A stretch of DNA of 64,000 bases, taken from assembly GCF_001540865.1 (NCBI RefSeq), contig NC_033630.1, positions 10,643,595 to 10,707,594 on the forward strand, given 5' to 3'. This document shows, one piece after another, positions 11,660 to 23,900 of the stretch. Within the stretch, counting starts at the first letter, position 1; the number at the start of each line of letters is the position of its first letter. A model generated the notes under the pieces. The model saw only the letters and a list, made by a program, of their open reading frames with translations, had not been told where the DNA came from and searched no databases. Made by a program: the position numbers and the translations under genes. This DNA is from Ananas comosus. Taxonomy: Eukaryota > Streptophyta > Magnoliopsida > Poales > Bromeliaceae.

Positions 11660-12507
11660 GGGATAATTGCCTATATACCTTTCATGCGTTCGGAAATATC
11701 CGATCTACCCCTACTTTTTTTTTCTTTCCAAAATGTCCCTCATACGTTCCACCGTTATTCCAAAATACCCCCGCAGTTATCCCCTGTTAGCTTAACTCGG
11801 GTTAAACATGGGTTAAATCTATACTAGAGTTAAAACCTGAACAAAATACCTATTTTGCCCCTACTTTATTATAGTAATCCCTAAGATTATCCTCTCTTTC
11901 TTCCCCAATTTTGTCGCCACCACCGGCCGACTCCTCCGCCACCACCGGCCGGCTCCTCCGCCTCTACCTCACCTCCTCGCCTCATCTCCTCCCAGACCAC
12001 CACCACCTCCCACACCTCCACCTCCAACACCACCCATCTCGTCGCTCTCGTTGTCCTACTCCGTCGCCACTCTCGTCGTCGTCGTCGTCCTCTTCCTCCG
12101 CCGCCTTGGCCGGCGCCGGGAGCAAGAGGGCCGCAGCGACGATCCCATCTCTCGCCGCTCTCGTCGTCCTTCTCCTCATCCGCTGCCTTGGCCGGCGCCA
12201 GGAGCAAGAGGGCCGCAGCTCCATCGGACCCCTGCACGCCTTCTGCTCCGAATCCGGCTGAAGGGTAAATAAGAAAAGTATTTGCTATATGAAGGGTATA
12301 TAAGACAAGTTTGTTACGGTACAAGGGTATATTGGAATGGGCAAAATGGTAATTTTTCAGAGCTAACGGCAGCTCACTAACGGAACTTAACTCTAGGGGT
12401 ATTTTAGAAAAACTTGGAACATAAGAAGGGTATTTTCAATATTAGCCTTCTAAGAGGGGTAAATAAGAAAACGAGGAACTTTTCAGGGGTATATAGGCAA
12501 TTGCCCC
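11660..12507. mobile_element. Mutator-like element with captured GC-rich DNA
   Basis: The termini GGGATAATTGCCTATATACC and GGTATATAGGCAATTGCCCC form inverted repeats. They are flanked by a perfect 9 bp duplication, AAAAATTAA at 11651-11659 and 12508-12516, the hallmark of Mutator. The arms are AT-rich, but 11905-12260 is GC-rich and codon-like. It includes a duplicated 36 bp block, CCTTGGCCGGCGCC at about 12101 and 12183. I cannot identify the source of the GC-rich insert. It has no transposase, so it is a non-autonomous, Pack-MULE-like element. Confidence 0.85.
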
Positions 12508-12516
12508 AAAAATTAA

Positions 12517-14441
12517 ATAAGTAATTTTTTTGGATGATTTTAATAAAGAAAGAACATCCAACTAAAAAAAGTAAGCACAAGAAATTGTACCATTCAACAT
12601 ACAATGAGTGCGCGATTAAGCTATATATTGTGATTAATCCGGATCAGTTAATAATCGATCTACAACAATCTCCTAACTATGCTTATAAATGTCTGTGTAA
12701 TTGAGCGTTGCCCAACGATTGCAATCAAGTACCTTACAAGAAAAAGGACGGACTATATAATTTTCGGAAAGTTTAGAAAAAGAAAATATGGTTAAGAATT
12801 TGTTTGAGAAAATAAAATAGAAATTAAACTGTTTTCCAAACCATGCTTTTTATTACTAATAGATGATATGCGTAGGTTTAGATATAGATAAGAAAAAAAA
12901 AAAAAAAGAAAGCTCGGATGGGCGCCACTCGCCACATGATGCCCATCCGAGTAATCCCCAAATAAAGTTGTTTGGGCATAATGCCCCTAAAATTTTTGTC
13001 CACTTATTTGAATACAATGCCCGCACATGTTCTCAACTCGAAACCCTCTAATTTTTCAAATCTCAACTAAACCTCATAAGTAGGTAGTCAAAATTTGTAC
13101 AAAATTAAGAGGAACTCAGATCTAACGAAATATTAAAACTCTGGATCTAGTCAGAACCAGAACACATTGGGAAGAAAAACTTTTATCCTAAACCTTGGCA
13201 ACAAAACTCAAAATTTTATCCAGTAATTATAAGTATCCCTAATAAAAGCCTTGTGGGCTATTTATATACTAAAGGGTTACATCCGAGAATGATTAAAGAT
13301 TCTAACTAAAGCCTTATCTAAAAGAAAACATGATAAAATATTTCTAAACAAGATAATTTCAAAAATTAACATAATAAAACTAAAAATCTTCAGATTCACA
13401 TAGAGGGTTTAGGTGCTGACTTGCGCTGCCTTTATTGATAGACTTGGGACCCGAACGACGATCTCCATCATTTATCAACTTACATAAAGGCAATATAATC
13501 TTCAGAAAAATACAAATACGCACTCCAAAATGAATTGTATATCTTACATTTTGCCAAAAAATAGATAAGGGTTATCTACTTACGTACTGACATAATTAGA
13601 ATGGAAATGCTTTTGGAGAATTCCATTGGAGCAATTTACCGTACGTACACCTATAGAGTAGGTACATATCTTACACATTAAAAGGCTACAATTTTCTCAT
13701 TAATATTATCAACTTTTATATTAATAGTAAAGTCCGAAAGAGTTTTGTGAACTTATAATAAAAAAAAAAATTAAAATTTACACCATTGTATAAATATTTA
13801 GGTAGCTTTTCTCCCTTTGGCCTCATCTTTTGTCAGGAGCATAAACTATGAGTATTTTAATGCTCGCACTTTTATAGATGTCACATCACCTGTCACATAA
13901 CACAATTTACACGGAACCATCCACATGTATATAAAACAACCCTCGTGATGCAGTGGACACTCACAAAAAAGCATGATGTAATAGTTAATGACGTAATTTA
14001 CTTTCTAGATACTTCACAATATAGAACCACCCACATATATATACTGGCGATCAAATAGCTAGCACGCGCGATACAACGAGCACTTCAATAAAAGCGTGAG
14101 GACGAAATTTGCTTAATTTCAAAATATTTCAAATATTGTAAATCATATTTAGCGATATGAATCATTGTTAAACTTAACTATATTTTAAAAATAAGAATTC
14201 AAGTAAAATAAATAACAATTAAAATTAAATGACAGATGAAATTTTCTGGTGCAATTAATCTATATTTAAATTCCATTTATACTTTTTTTTTAAATTTAGA
14301 ACTTAACGTGATCAAATATTAAAGAAAAATGTTTTTTTTTTTTGAAGTATGCAATGTGCAACGTACATGCGCATAGCTAATGTGTCTGTATATACTTCAG
14401 TAAGAATACTATCAATAGTATATGAATAATATTTGTTGCCA
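12517..14441. other. Intergenic, no gene recognised
   Basis: I see no coding region. A clean hairpin with arms CTCGGATGGGC and GCCCATCCGAG lies at about 12912-12951. The remainder is AT-rich with poly(A) runs and unassigned sequence. Confidence 0.5.
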
Positions 14442-14450
14442 ATTTTTCAA

Positions 14451-15033
14451 GGGACTTTTTTTGCAAATAGTTCCCTGATAAAATTTTTTTTAAAATTGGC
14501 AATGTCAAAAATTTATTTGTAAAAATGACCCTACCCCTGCCACGCAAGCGCCACGTCAGCGCTACGCGGATGGGGCAAGAGTTTAAGTTAAACACAGTGA
14601 ACCATTCACCGTGTTCAAACACGGTGAATGGTTCACCGTGTCCAGTATAAATATTCCCACTTAGCCAAAAAATGGTTAAGTCGAATTAGTTGTATTGGAT
14701 ACGGTGAATCATTCACCGTGTCCAATACTAATACAACCTTAGTCAAAAAATGGCTAAGTCCTAGGTAGTTGTATTGGACACGGTGAAGAATGATTCACCG
14801 TGTCCAATACAACTAACTCAACTTAGTCATTTTTTGGCTAAGTGGGAATATTTGTATTGGATACGGTGAACCATTCACCGTGTTCAACTTAAACACCTGG
14901 CCCCAGCACCGCCCGCGTGGCGCTGATGTAGCGCTTGCGTTGCAGGGGCAGGACCATTTTTGTAAATAAATTTTTAACAAGGCCAATTTTAAAATAAAAT
15001 TTTGTCGGGTGGCTATTTACAAAAAAAAAAGCC
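14451..15033. mobile_element. Foldback Mutator-like MITE, almost fully palindromic
   Basis: The left end GGGACTTTTTTTGCAAATAG matches the reverse complement of the right end (CTATTTACAAAAAAAAAAGCC). Complementarity continues inward for about 200 bp through GCCACGTCAGCGCTACGC and its partner GGCGCTGATGTAGCGC. The centre has further small palindromes built on GGTGAATGGTTCACCGTG. Flanks ATTTTTCAA (14442-14450) and TTTTTTTAA (15034-15042) agree at 7 of 9 bases, an eroded 9 bp Mutator duplication. A transcript would fold into a very long hairpin. Confidence 0.75.
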
Positions 15034-15042
15034 TTTTTTTAA

Positions 15043-15684
15043 CCCTTGGATGCCTAGAATACTATGGGCTAATTATATACTCATTAATTAAAAGAAAGAC
15101 GAAAAAATCAAAACAGAAAAAGAAAAAGACATTGAAGGAGTGACTGCCACATGACTGAAATTATTAATATATAGTATTAAAAGATAATAGATGATAGATG
15201 AACTCTATGTAAATATATGTGATTGATGACTTTTGCTTATTCATTCATTTTGTGAGCTTACACTGTTATACTAGTTCGAATCTTATTAGGGTTTAATTAG
15301 CGGAGGCTTTCTACTAGTGATCAATAAGCATTTGGTAAATAAAAGAATTTCTAACTGTATGCTTCCCATTTTTAAACCTCTGCTTAATTACAATTGATAA
15401 AACTTAATAAAATAAATGATATATCAATTTTAATTAATTTATATTATATAATAAAATTAAAGTATAAATATATTATCATAAAAATAATATTTATATTAAT
15501 ATATTTATTTATATATCTATTAATCTAATAAAATAAAAAAAAGAATAGAATTGTTCTCAGTTTTTCTATAAATAATTTTTAACGAGTTATTTCAGAACAA
15601 CACAGAACAGCCCGTTTAAATCGGAACAATCCATTCCATCTTGTTCGGCTACAATTTGAGTATATTTTCTCTTATTATGAGATA
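15043..15684. other. AT-rich intergenic DNA, no gene recognised
   Basis: This is AT-rich DNA with no recognisable gene or ORF. Similarity to other repeats here is limited to low-complexity TTTAAA tracts. Confidence 0.4.
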
Positions 15685-16250
15685 CTAGTTACGGAACCCC
15701 GCGCGTTGCGGCGGAAAGTCGATACAATAGTCAATTATTAAAATTATTAAAACTATTTTTAATATTATTCATTAATATTTTTAAATAATATTTATTTTCG
15801 TAGTGAGTATATTTAGAAACAGAGGTAAACGGAATCTCACGTGTTGCAACAGGAAGTCGATACAATAGCCAATTATTAGAACTATTAATATTAATTTTAA
15901 TATTACTTATTCATTAATAAATTTCCCCTTCTATAGATAATTGATTGAAAGGAGATGGTATGAGACAATCAATGANAGAAGGCGGAGAGGACGAAAGGAC
16001 GGCGAGGGGGGCAACGCCGCGTCGTACGGGAGGATGCGACGGCGTTCCCGAGGGAGGACAGCGTTGGCGTCGCGGCTACGAAACGGAGGAGAGGACGGAG
16101 GGTGAGCGGGGGACGGTAAGGCCACGCCGTTCGGACAAGGAAAAATCAGAGCGAGGGGGGTGGTGGGGAGGGGGGTGCGCCGCCGTACGGGAGGGCGGAG
16201 AGCGCAAAACGCGGAGAGGGCTCGAAACGTATCGCCCTTTCATAAGCTTA
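15685..16250 (-). mobile_element. Helitron-like 3' end fragment (minus strand)
   Basis: Read on the minus strand, the segment ends GCCGCAACGCGCGGGG, then TTCCGTAACTAG, followed by T. The CCGC/GCGG hairpin shortly before a CTAG end is the Helitron 3' signature. A second degenerate copy of the motif with CAATAG and CACGTGTTGCAACAGG lies at about 15830-15870. The GC-rich part at 15985-16230 has overlapping ORFs on both strands and a single N at 15976. I recognise no protein there, and the upstream boundary is unknown. Confidence 0.55.
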
Positions 16251-17226
16251 TATTGATTCCTCGTGCCCAACACTGTCTAAAAGAATTTCTCGTTACAATA
16301 TTGAAACTCTAAATATTGGCACTGCAATGTGACGTGCGCGCGTCGTGGCCCATGACGAGACATTAATTAGTCCCTTCACGGGTCTACGTTGAGAAAGCGT
16401 TGGTTTGATTGAAAATGTGAACATACATTGCATTACAAGTTACATATCCCACTTTTGGGACATTGTGATTGCATGCGCTACTCAACCATCACATCTTCCT
16501 CGAAAATTGCACCAAAATGAATGAAGCTTTTAAGTTAGGGTGTGTCTGCATCGGTGTGGCTAACTTATGCGAGATTTTTTTTTTTTTCTTTTTCCTATGT
16601 TTGGTTGTTCCCTTAATTGAAAAAAGGCCAATTTACATAAAAAATTCACTTATTTTAGGCTTTTGCAAAATCGGGCCATCTTTTTCGTTTTTACAGATTC
16701 GATCCACTTTTTCAACAAACTGACCAAAATGCTCTTATACTTTTTTCTCTTTCTTCTTTTTTTTTTTGTCGTTCTTTTTTCCTTTCTCTTCCCAGAGAGC
16801 GACAGAGGCGGAAACGCCACCCTTGCCCCGGCGACGTCGCCTTCGTCCGCTCCGGCGACGTCGCCGGCAACGAGCCCCTCTCCCCTGCCTCGACCCAAAT
16901 CCTCCGACTCTGCTGAGGCCGCGCCGCCATCCTCTTTTTTTTTCTCTCTTTCTTCTCTTCTTCTTCTTCTTTTTCTTCTTTCTCCTGCAGGAACAGTTTT
17001 CTTTTTTTTTTTTTGTTTTACTCTTTCTTTTTTTTCTTCTTCCTGCGGGAGAAGCTTCCTTCTCTTTTTTTTTTCCCTCTTTTTCTTCTTCTTCTTCTTC
17101 TTCCTCATGTACACCAAGTTTTGCCACCCCGCAACCAACCTCTTTGCCTCCACCGCACCAGCCTCGCGCGGCTCCGCGGCACCCCGCGCCTACCCCCAAC
17201 ACTGCTCCGCCGCCGCACCGTGCACC

Positions 17227-18386
17227 GTTAATGATGTAATTACGCTATTACACCATTAATGGTGTAATGGTGTAATTTCACCATTAATGGTGTAACCATT
17301 GCACCATTAATGGTGTAATTACGCCATTACACCATTAATGGTGTAGGTGTAATGGTTAATAGTGTAATGGTGCACCATTACACCATTACGACGAAAAAGA
17401 AGCAGCCGCAGCGCGCCCGCGTGCCTGCTCGCCGCCGCTGCGTGCACCGGCCCGCCGCACCGGCCCTGCCGCCGCCTCCGCCCTCCTCATCGCGTACGCG
17501 CCCCTCGCCGACCCTACGTTCACCCCGCAGGCCCAAGAGGCCGTGGACGACCGTGGACGAGCGCGGTCCACGCGAGCAGGTCCCTCACGGGCATTTTGTC
17601 GAACACCTTGCGGGCTAGAACAAACAGAGGACTAAACAAACAGAGGACTAAACAGAGGACTCTCTCTCTCTCTCTCTCGCCTCCTCTGGTGGAGCTCGTC
17701 GAGGTGGAGATAGAGGGCTCGCCGTCGGTCGTGGCGGCGAAGAGGAGGGCGGTGGGCGGAGAGCGCGCGGCGGCGGGGAGCTGCGCGCGGGGGCACGCGG
17801 GCGCACGCTGCGGCGCGCGGGCACGCTTCGGCGCGCAGGGGCGCCGACGCACGCTGCGGAGAGCGGGGCCGCGGGCGCGCGGGGCCGCGGGAGAGCCAGC
17901 GGAGGCGGCGCGCGGGCGCACGCGGTGCGGGGGCACGCTTCTCGCGGGCGCGCTCGGCGCACGCGGCGCGGGGGCACGCTTTGCGCAGGCGCTCATGGCG
18001 CATGCGGCGCGCGGGCGAGGACAGGGGCCACGACTCGCTGTCGTAGGCGTCGACGTAGTTGAGGCGCTTCCACGCCCAGCGCGAGCACCCCACTCACACC
18101 ACGCACTCTAACCCACCCACCACAGACATCGTCGACGACGACGACGACGACGATGGTGGAGACGAAGATGGAGAAGACGAAGATGGTGGAGACGACGATG
18201 GTGGAGACGACGACGACGCGGACGCGCTGTGGCTGCTTCTTCTTCGTCGTAATGGTGTAATGGTGCACCATTACACCATTAATGGTGTAATTACACCATT
18301 AATGGTGCAATGGTTACACCATTAATGGTGTAATTTCACCATTAATGGTGTAATGGTGCACCATTACACCATTAATGGTGTAATGG
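17227..18386. mobile_element. Nested inverted-repeat unit of ACACCATTAATGGTGT palindromes
   Basis: Both arms consist of repeated palindromes around CACCATTAATGGTG. They continue inward as GACGAAAAAGAAGCAGCCGC on the left and its near-complement GCTGCTTCTTCTTCGTC on the right. It sits inside the Pack-MULE and encloses about 800 bp of GC-rich DNA, including a (CT)n run at 17661-17678. It may be a second, earlier TIR element, or a foldback formed within the host element. No target duplication was resolved. Confidence 0.65.
17546..17617 (-). pseudogene. Captured pentatricopeptide-repeat (PPR) gene fragment
   Basis: The minus strand reads LARKVFDKMPVRDLLAWTAL and then VHG before diverging. This is the diagnostic core of PLS-type PPR proteins, which usually have ARKVFDEMPVRD followed by WTALVxGY. 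Plant PPR proteins bind organellar RNA, but about 24 codons cannot function that way. It lies inside the Pack-MULE, next to the nested inverted repeat, so it was most likely copied from a host gene. The segment can be read through to about 17531 before a stop. Confidence 0.7.
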
Positions 18387-18401
18387 GCGCGACAGCGAAG
18401 A

Positions 18402-18524
18402 GCCGGGCCAGAGGGAGAAGGCGCCCTCGTCGCACATGGTGCGGGCGACGCAGTCGGCGAAGCTGCGGAAGCGGCGGCGGTAGCCGAGGAGCGCGACGTT
18501 CACCTCCTGCGTCTGGAGCAGCAC
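18402..18524 (-). pseudogene. Captured mitochondrial-carrier (ADP/ATP-type) gene fragment
   Basis: On the minus strand about 41 codons are open. They read LLQTQEVNVALLGYRRR, then FADCVARTMCDEGAFSLWPG. In adenine-nucleotide carriers the first matrix loop has LLLQTQ, then a loop, then a DCxxRTxxDEG helix ending in LWRGN. The plasma-membrane ANT1-like group has a similar QTQE loop. The conserved RGN is altered to PG at the end. The fragment starts abruptly near 18524, within the Pack-MULE, so it is a capture and not a gene. Carrier assignment is from memory of the family. Confidence 0.55.
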
Positions 18525-19507
18525 GCTTTATTCTCCCCATTTTGTTTTTCCATCTTTTTTTTTTTGTTTTTCTCCCCATTTTTTCTTTCTCTCATCATCA
18601 TCATCATCTTCTTGGGTGTTTTTTTTTTTAATTTTAATTTTTTTATTTTAAAAGTTTCTCTGAGGGGGGCGAGCGTCAAGAAGATCACGCGCGACGTCCT
18701 CCTCCAGAAGGTCTCCCACGAGCGTGGAGGACGGTGGCGGCGGAGGAGGAGCCGGCGGCGTGGCCGCGGCGCCGGTGCGGGCCAGCTCGGCGGCGGCATC
18801 GCGGAGGCGGTCGACGCTGTCGGCCATGTTCTCGAGGCAATCGCGGACGGGGCCAGAGCCGGAGCCGGAGCGGGGGGGACGGCGGCGAGGCGGGCGACGG
18901 CGGCGAGACCGGAAGTCGCCGTGGCGCGCCTCATGCTCTTACAGGAAGAAGAAGAAGAAGAAGAAGAGGGGAAAAAAAAAGGTGCTCGAGCAGGAGGAAG
19001 AAGAAGCAGGAAAAGAAAAAGAGAAGAAAAAATTGCTCCGCCTGGCCTTCGCTTTTTTTTTTCCGGCGAAAAAAAAATTAAAAGAACGAGAGAACGAAGA
19101 TGAGAGAGAAAGAGGAAAGAGAAAAAGTAATAAGGGTATTTTGGTCAGTTTGCTGAAAAAGCGGACCGAATCTGCAAAAACGAAAAAGATGGCCCGATTT
19201 TGCAAAAGCCCAAAATAAGTGAATTTTTTATGCAAATTGGCCTTGAAAAAATATTTGGGATTGAAAAAATATTTTATAAATTTCTGAAAAAATATAGAAT
19301 CGCCTAATTGAAAAAATATTTTATAAATTTCTAGAAAAATTTGGGATTTTCTTTTCTGCTTAAAAATTGAAAACGAAAACCCAAAGCCGAAAGCATGCAG
19401 CTCTTGGTGCATGCACGGTCCATGAGGTCCACTTTACCTCATGGGCCGCGTGGGATGGAGTTCATGGTGATCCAACGTCGACTCCTCTCTCACTTATATA
19501 TATAGTT

Positions 19508-19730
19508 CAGATGGGATACTATCGATAGCACCAAGAATTTGGTGCTATCGAGTTTTTCACCGTTAGATTTAACCTTTTGATTATTTATATCCGTTAGATT
19601 ATACTATTCAACCAACCACCCACTTAACCCTAGGGGGCCCACATCATCCTAACCGTATATCTCTTAATCCAATGGCTAAAAATCTACAAGCACCAAAAAC
19701 TTGGTACTTTTAAAAGTATAGGAGCTCGAA
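19508..19730. mobile_element. Intact MITE of the GGTGCTATCG family
   Basis: It contains CACCAAGAATTTGGTGCTATCG, ACCGTTAGATTTAACC, CCAACCACCCACTTAACC, then AGCACCAAAAACTTGGTAC. The two ends are imperfect inverted repeats. It is the uninterrupted reference for the copy split at 5838-7785. A TA-rich tract follows. Confidence 0.7.
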
Positions 19731-20039
19731 TATATATATATATATAATATATATATATATATATAATATATATATATAAATATAAATAATATTTGTAGTA
19801 TTATAATTATTATATATCAATAATATATAATATATAAAATTAGATAAAATATATTTATTAAATATTTCCCTTTTTTTTTCCTACGAACCAAACAGTACAG
19901 AGCGTAAAATTTATTTTTCTCTAACAATTTTTTTTACCAAATTTTTTTTAGTTTTATGGTGGAATTAAACACACCTTTACTGAAAGCTTTGATATTTACA
20001 TATAATAATATTTTTACTAAATTATACATTAAATTATTT

Positions 20040-20780
20040 TTAAAATAATTGAAATTTTGAATTAAAATTTAAAATTTGTACAAAATTTACAATTTGAATT
20101 TCTAAAGCTAAATATAAATTTTCAATTTCAAATTTAAAATCTAAATTTAAAATTTGACATTTGAAATTTACAATTTAAGAATTTTAAATTAAAAATTTAT
20201 AATTTAAATTTGAAATATAAAATTTAAAATTTATAAATTAAAATTAAAAATTAAAAATTTGATAATTTAAAATTAAAAAAATAAAATTTAAAATTTAAAA
20301 CTAAAATTAAAATTAAAAATTTAAAAATTTAAAAATCTAAAATTTAAATTTTGAATTTAAAAAATTGAAATTGGTAATTTCAAAAATTAAATGTTTTAAT
20401 TTTAAATTTTTTATTCTTAAATTTCAAAATTCAAATTTTATCTTGAATTTGAAATTTGATATTTAAAGTTTTGAATTTGAAATTTTAAAATTTGCTATTT
20501 CAAATTTAAATTTAAATTTTGTGTATTAATTTTAAATTTTTTATTCTTAAATTTCAAAATTTAAATTTTATCTTGAATTTGAAATTTGATATTTAAAGTT
20601 TTGAATTTGAAAATTTAAAATTTACTATTTCAAATTTAAATTTAAAATTTAAATTTAATATCTAAATTTTAAATTTTAAATTCTAAATGCTAGAATTTAA
20701 AAATTCAAAAATAAATTGAAAAATTAAATTAAACAATAAATTTAAATTTCAATTTTGAGTCGAAAATTAAAATACGAACA
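20040..20780. repeat. Degenerate AAATTT low-complexity tract
   Basis: This long run is built almost entirely from AAATTTAAAATTT-type words. A partial direct duplication occurs: CTTAAATTTCAAAATTTAAA-like blocks near 20415 and 20550. Flanking ACGAACCAAACAG (about 19883) and ACCAAACACCCCCT (about 20970) resemble worn ends of a PIF-type MITE. Confidence 0.7.
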
Positions 20781-20984
20781 TAAAGTTTGAGTTGAAAATT
20801 AGAATTAGGATTCATGAAATAGGCTTTTGCTGCTTTTGTTTTTCGGTCTCGAAAATTCCAAAAATAGTTCTAAAAATTAGAATTAGATTTTCAAAATAAA
20901 ATTGTCAAATGTTCTATTAAGTCAAAAATCACTTTTGAGTACAAAATCACTTTTCAAAAATTATACCAAACACCCCCTATATAT

Positions 20985-23900
20985 TAGAGCTGTCTGCATT
21001 AATTTGATATTAGTGCTTCAAAATTTTATTTTTGTCCTTCATCTTCTTGAATAGAGCATCCTATGGGTCTCACGTGGGAGCCCACTTTTAAGTTTTTTAT
21101 ATGTAAGGTTACTCAAAACTAAAAATTAGTTGTTGCATCTTTTATACTCCATAATTCTCAAGCTAGTTGCTTGAAAGATAATGCGAGTGATGCTTTCCAC
21201 AAAGCACACACGCATACGGCACGAGCACGAGCACGAGTCGACCCGGGCAGCGGCACGTAGGTCTCGGCTACTCAGTTCGAGTTTGCACCACCCTGAAAAT
21301 GCACATGACGGGACGAACAATGGTTGTTATATCGCTAGTAGTGATTACCGGAACCTCACACGTGGAGGAACAATCTCGTTTTTAGAACAGTGCTTAGCGC
21401 GCTTCGATTCATAAGTCTCATCTGATTTTTCATCCTTACAATATTTAGTTATTAATTCTTGCATGTATTTTAAAAACGCTTGTTTAACTTTAAACTTTAT
21501 GTTTTAAAATATTTAAAAAGAATATAAATTTTACTAATTAAATTAGAGAGAATTTTTCTAACAAGAGCCACATAAGTCGAAAATTATGGCACATTAATTT
21601 GTTGAAATTTATGCTATCCAAATGCTTAAATCTCTATGTTTGGATATTTTAGATATGACAATTCTTTATTCTAGTTAATTAATTATTTAATTATTATTTA
21701 ATGTGGGATAGAAACATGTGAGCTCCTAATAACGTCTCTCTTTCGTTCTATGTTCAACCCAATTGTCTACCTCCAAGTGTTGACCGATCTAATCTCAGCT
21801 TTCCTCCAACACACGCCAACAAATTATTCTCTACTGGTGTTGGGCCCATACTTCGCGACGAGTAGATAATATTTTAAATAATCAACATATATAATACTAT
21901 AAGACTATAAATTAAAAATCTTATAACAAAAAAAAAAACAAAAAAAATCCATATATATATATATATATATCCTTTTATATAATATTATAAAAACTATTTT
22001 TTTTATTTGTATTTTTTAACTTTCAATATTTATAGAGTTAAAATATTCTAATAACTTCACTTACAAATTCAATCAAATTTGTTAGTTTTAGTAGCTATTT
22101 TATAAATAAATTTTTTAATTAAAAAGTTAAAATTGGAGAATTTAATCTAAATTGCCAAATACATCAGGTTGTTTTTACCTTATTAAATCGATTGAAAAAG
22201 AATAAGTTATTATATGCACCTAGTTTATATTAACACACCATACACCGCAACTTATATTAGAGAACGAATTTCTAATATCAAAATTTAATTACATATGTCT
22301 GATCTAAAAAGTCTAATAGTTTAAATATGTTTACTGAATTAAATTTTAAAATCTCTATTAAAGATTTAAGTATGTGGTGGATATAAATATATACACCCGG
22401 TGTAAAGAATGCTTAATAGAGTGCACTCATAATTTTAAGAAAGAGAGCAAAAATCATTGCTTGCATCTGATGTATACTAATATTTCATACACCGTAAAAG
22501 TATATTAGATGATTGATAGAATATCCGATAATTTGTATTGTGAAATAAAATATGATATTGGAGTACATCTCTTGTGCTTTTGAAAGTACGGAGGCCACCG
22601 TTCTTGTAAGTTATTTCCAGTAATAGGACATCCGATTTAACGATCGGCTCTTTTAGGCATAACTTACGCTATTGAAACTATTTAGATACCAAATTTTATA
22701 ATTTTACAACATCATTTACCACGTGATCAAAATGTCTCAAAAATAACTATTTTAATGAACGATGTGGCACGTTTTAAAGTTAGATAGTGTAGAACAATCC
22801 AAATTAGATAAAAGTTTAATAAAAAATTTTACTTAATATCAATAGCAATATCAATGTTTTTAATTTAAAATTTGAGTCTTTTATCACTATTTTTTATGAA
22901 ATTTTTATTTTCAATATTTTTTTAGGCTACTTGTTTACTAGGTAAATAAAGTCAAAAAATTATAAAATTTAATTTCTAGATAGTTCAAATAGCGTAGATC
23001 ATGTCTAACAGAACTGATCAGCGAATCGGTTGTCCCATCATCGAAAATAACTTACGAGCATAAAGGCCTCCGAGCTTTTGAAAATATAGGATCTTAGCTC
23101 TATAATATAGTATATATAATATAAAATATTTAAAAAATTTATTGTACTGTAAAAATTGATCTTTGATGCATATTTTATATTCGATTTACGATGCAATGAA
23201 TGCATCCAAAATTCCTATTACATATGTGGCAAGCTAATATTTGTTGCTGCCTTAAGGGTTCTTTGAAAAGCTCTTTTTCATAATTCCAAAGAGCAGTGGA
23301 GAAATTTTTATGCACCTAGTATATATTAATAAGTATATATATTAAATTATTAATAAAATATTTAATAATTAATATTTTAAAATAAAATATAATATATTAT
23401 ACGTAATATAAAATATTTAAATAATTTATTATACCATAGGAATTTATTTTGATGCACATTTTATAGTCAACTTAGGGCACAATATATAGGTGGATCCAAA
23501 ACTTCAATAAGGTATGTGGTAAGTTCTCATTGGCTATTCCCTAAATTAAAGACACGGCTCTCTGAGAGGACATCTTTGTGATGTGATAAAATTGTCAATT
23601 ATATTTTCTTTTATGCATATTTTATAGTCAATTTACAGCGCAAAAGGTGCCTCCAAAACTTCTATTAGCTATGTGGCAAGTTCTCATGTGCCTCTTTCAG
23701 AGAAAAAATTTTAGAATATACCGGGTATATTAATGATATGACGTCACAAACCAATCAAATAAATTCTTTTAAAGATATATGTCTCATCATAATTGTAAAA
23801 AAATATTTTTATTATATTTTTGTTTGAAAAAAAAATATAATTGACTTGTTATTGATGACGTGGTACAAGCGTGACAGTATAAAACTTCTCCTTTAAGAGG

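Larger units (their letters stand above)
16626..19242. mobile_element. Pack-MULE: Mutator-like element carrying gene fragments
   Basis: The ends GGCCAATTTACATAAAAAATTC and GAATTTTTTATGCAAATTGGCC are inverted repeats that stay complementary for more than 100 bp. Both arms include CGGGCCATCTTTTTCGTTTT or its complement. A perfect 9 bp duplication, TTGAAAAAA, sits at 16617-16625 and 19243-19251. The interior is GC-rich and holds minus-strand fragments of a PPR gene (17546-17617) and of an adenine-nucleotide-carrier-like gene (18402-18524). A second inverted repeat (17227-17424 and 18214-18386) is nested inside. No MULE transposase is present. The long ORFs in pyrimidine runs and GC-rich DNA are compositional artefacts. 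Confidence 0.88.

Noticed and set aside
16650..19412. Many ORFs up to about 200 codons rich in F, S, K, E or R
   Set aside because: They are translations of CT/GA runs and GC-rich DNA in the Pack-MULE; only the PPR and carrier fragments have family-like sequence.
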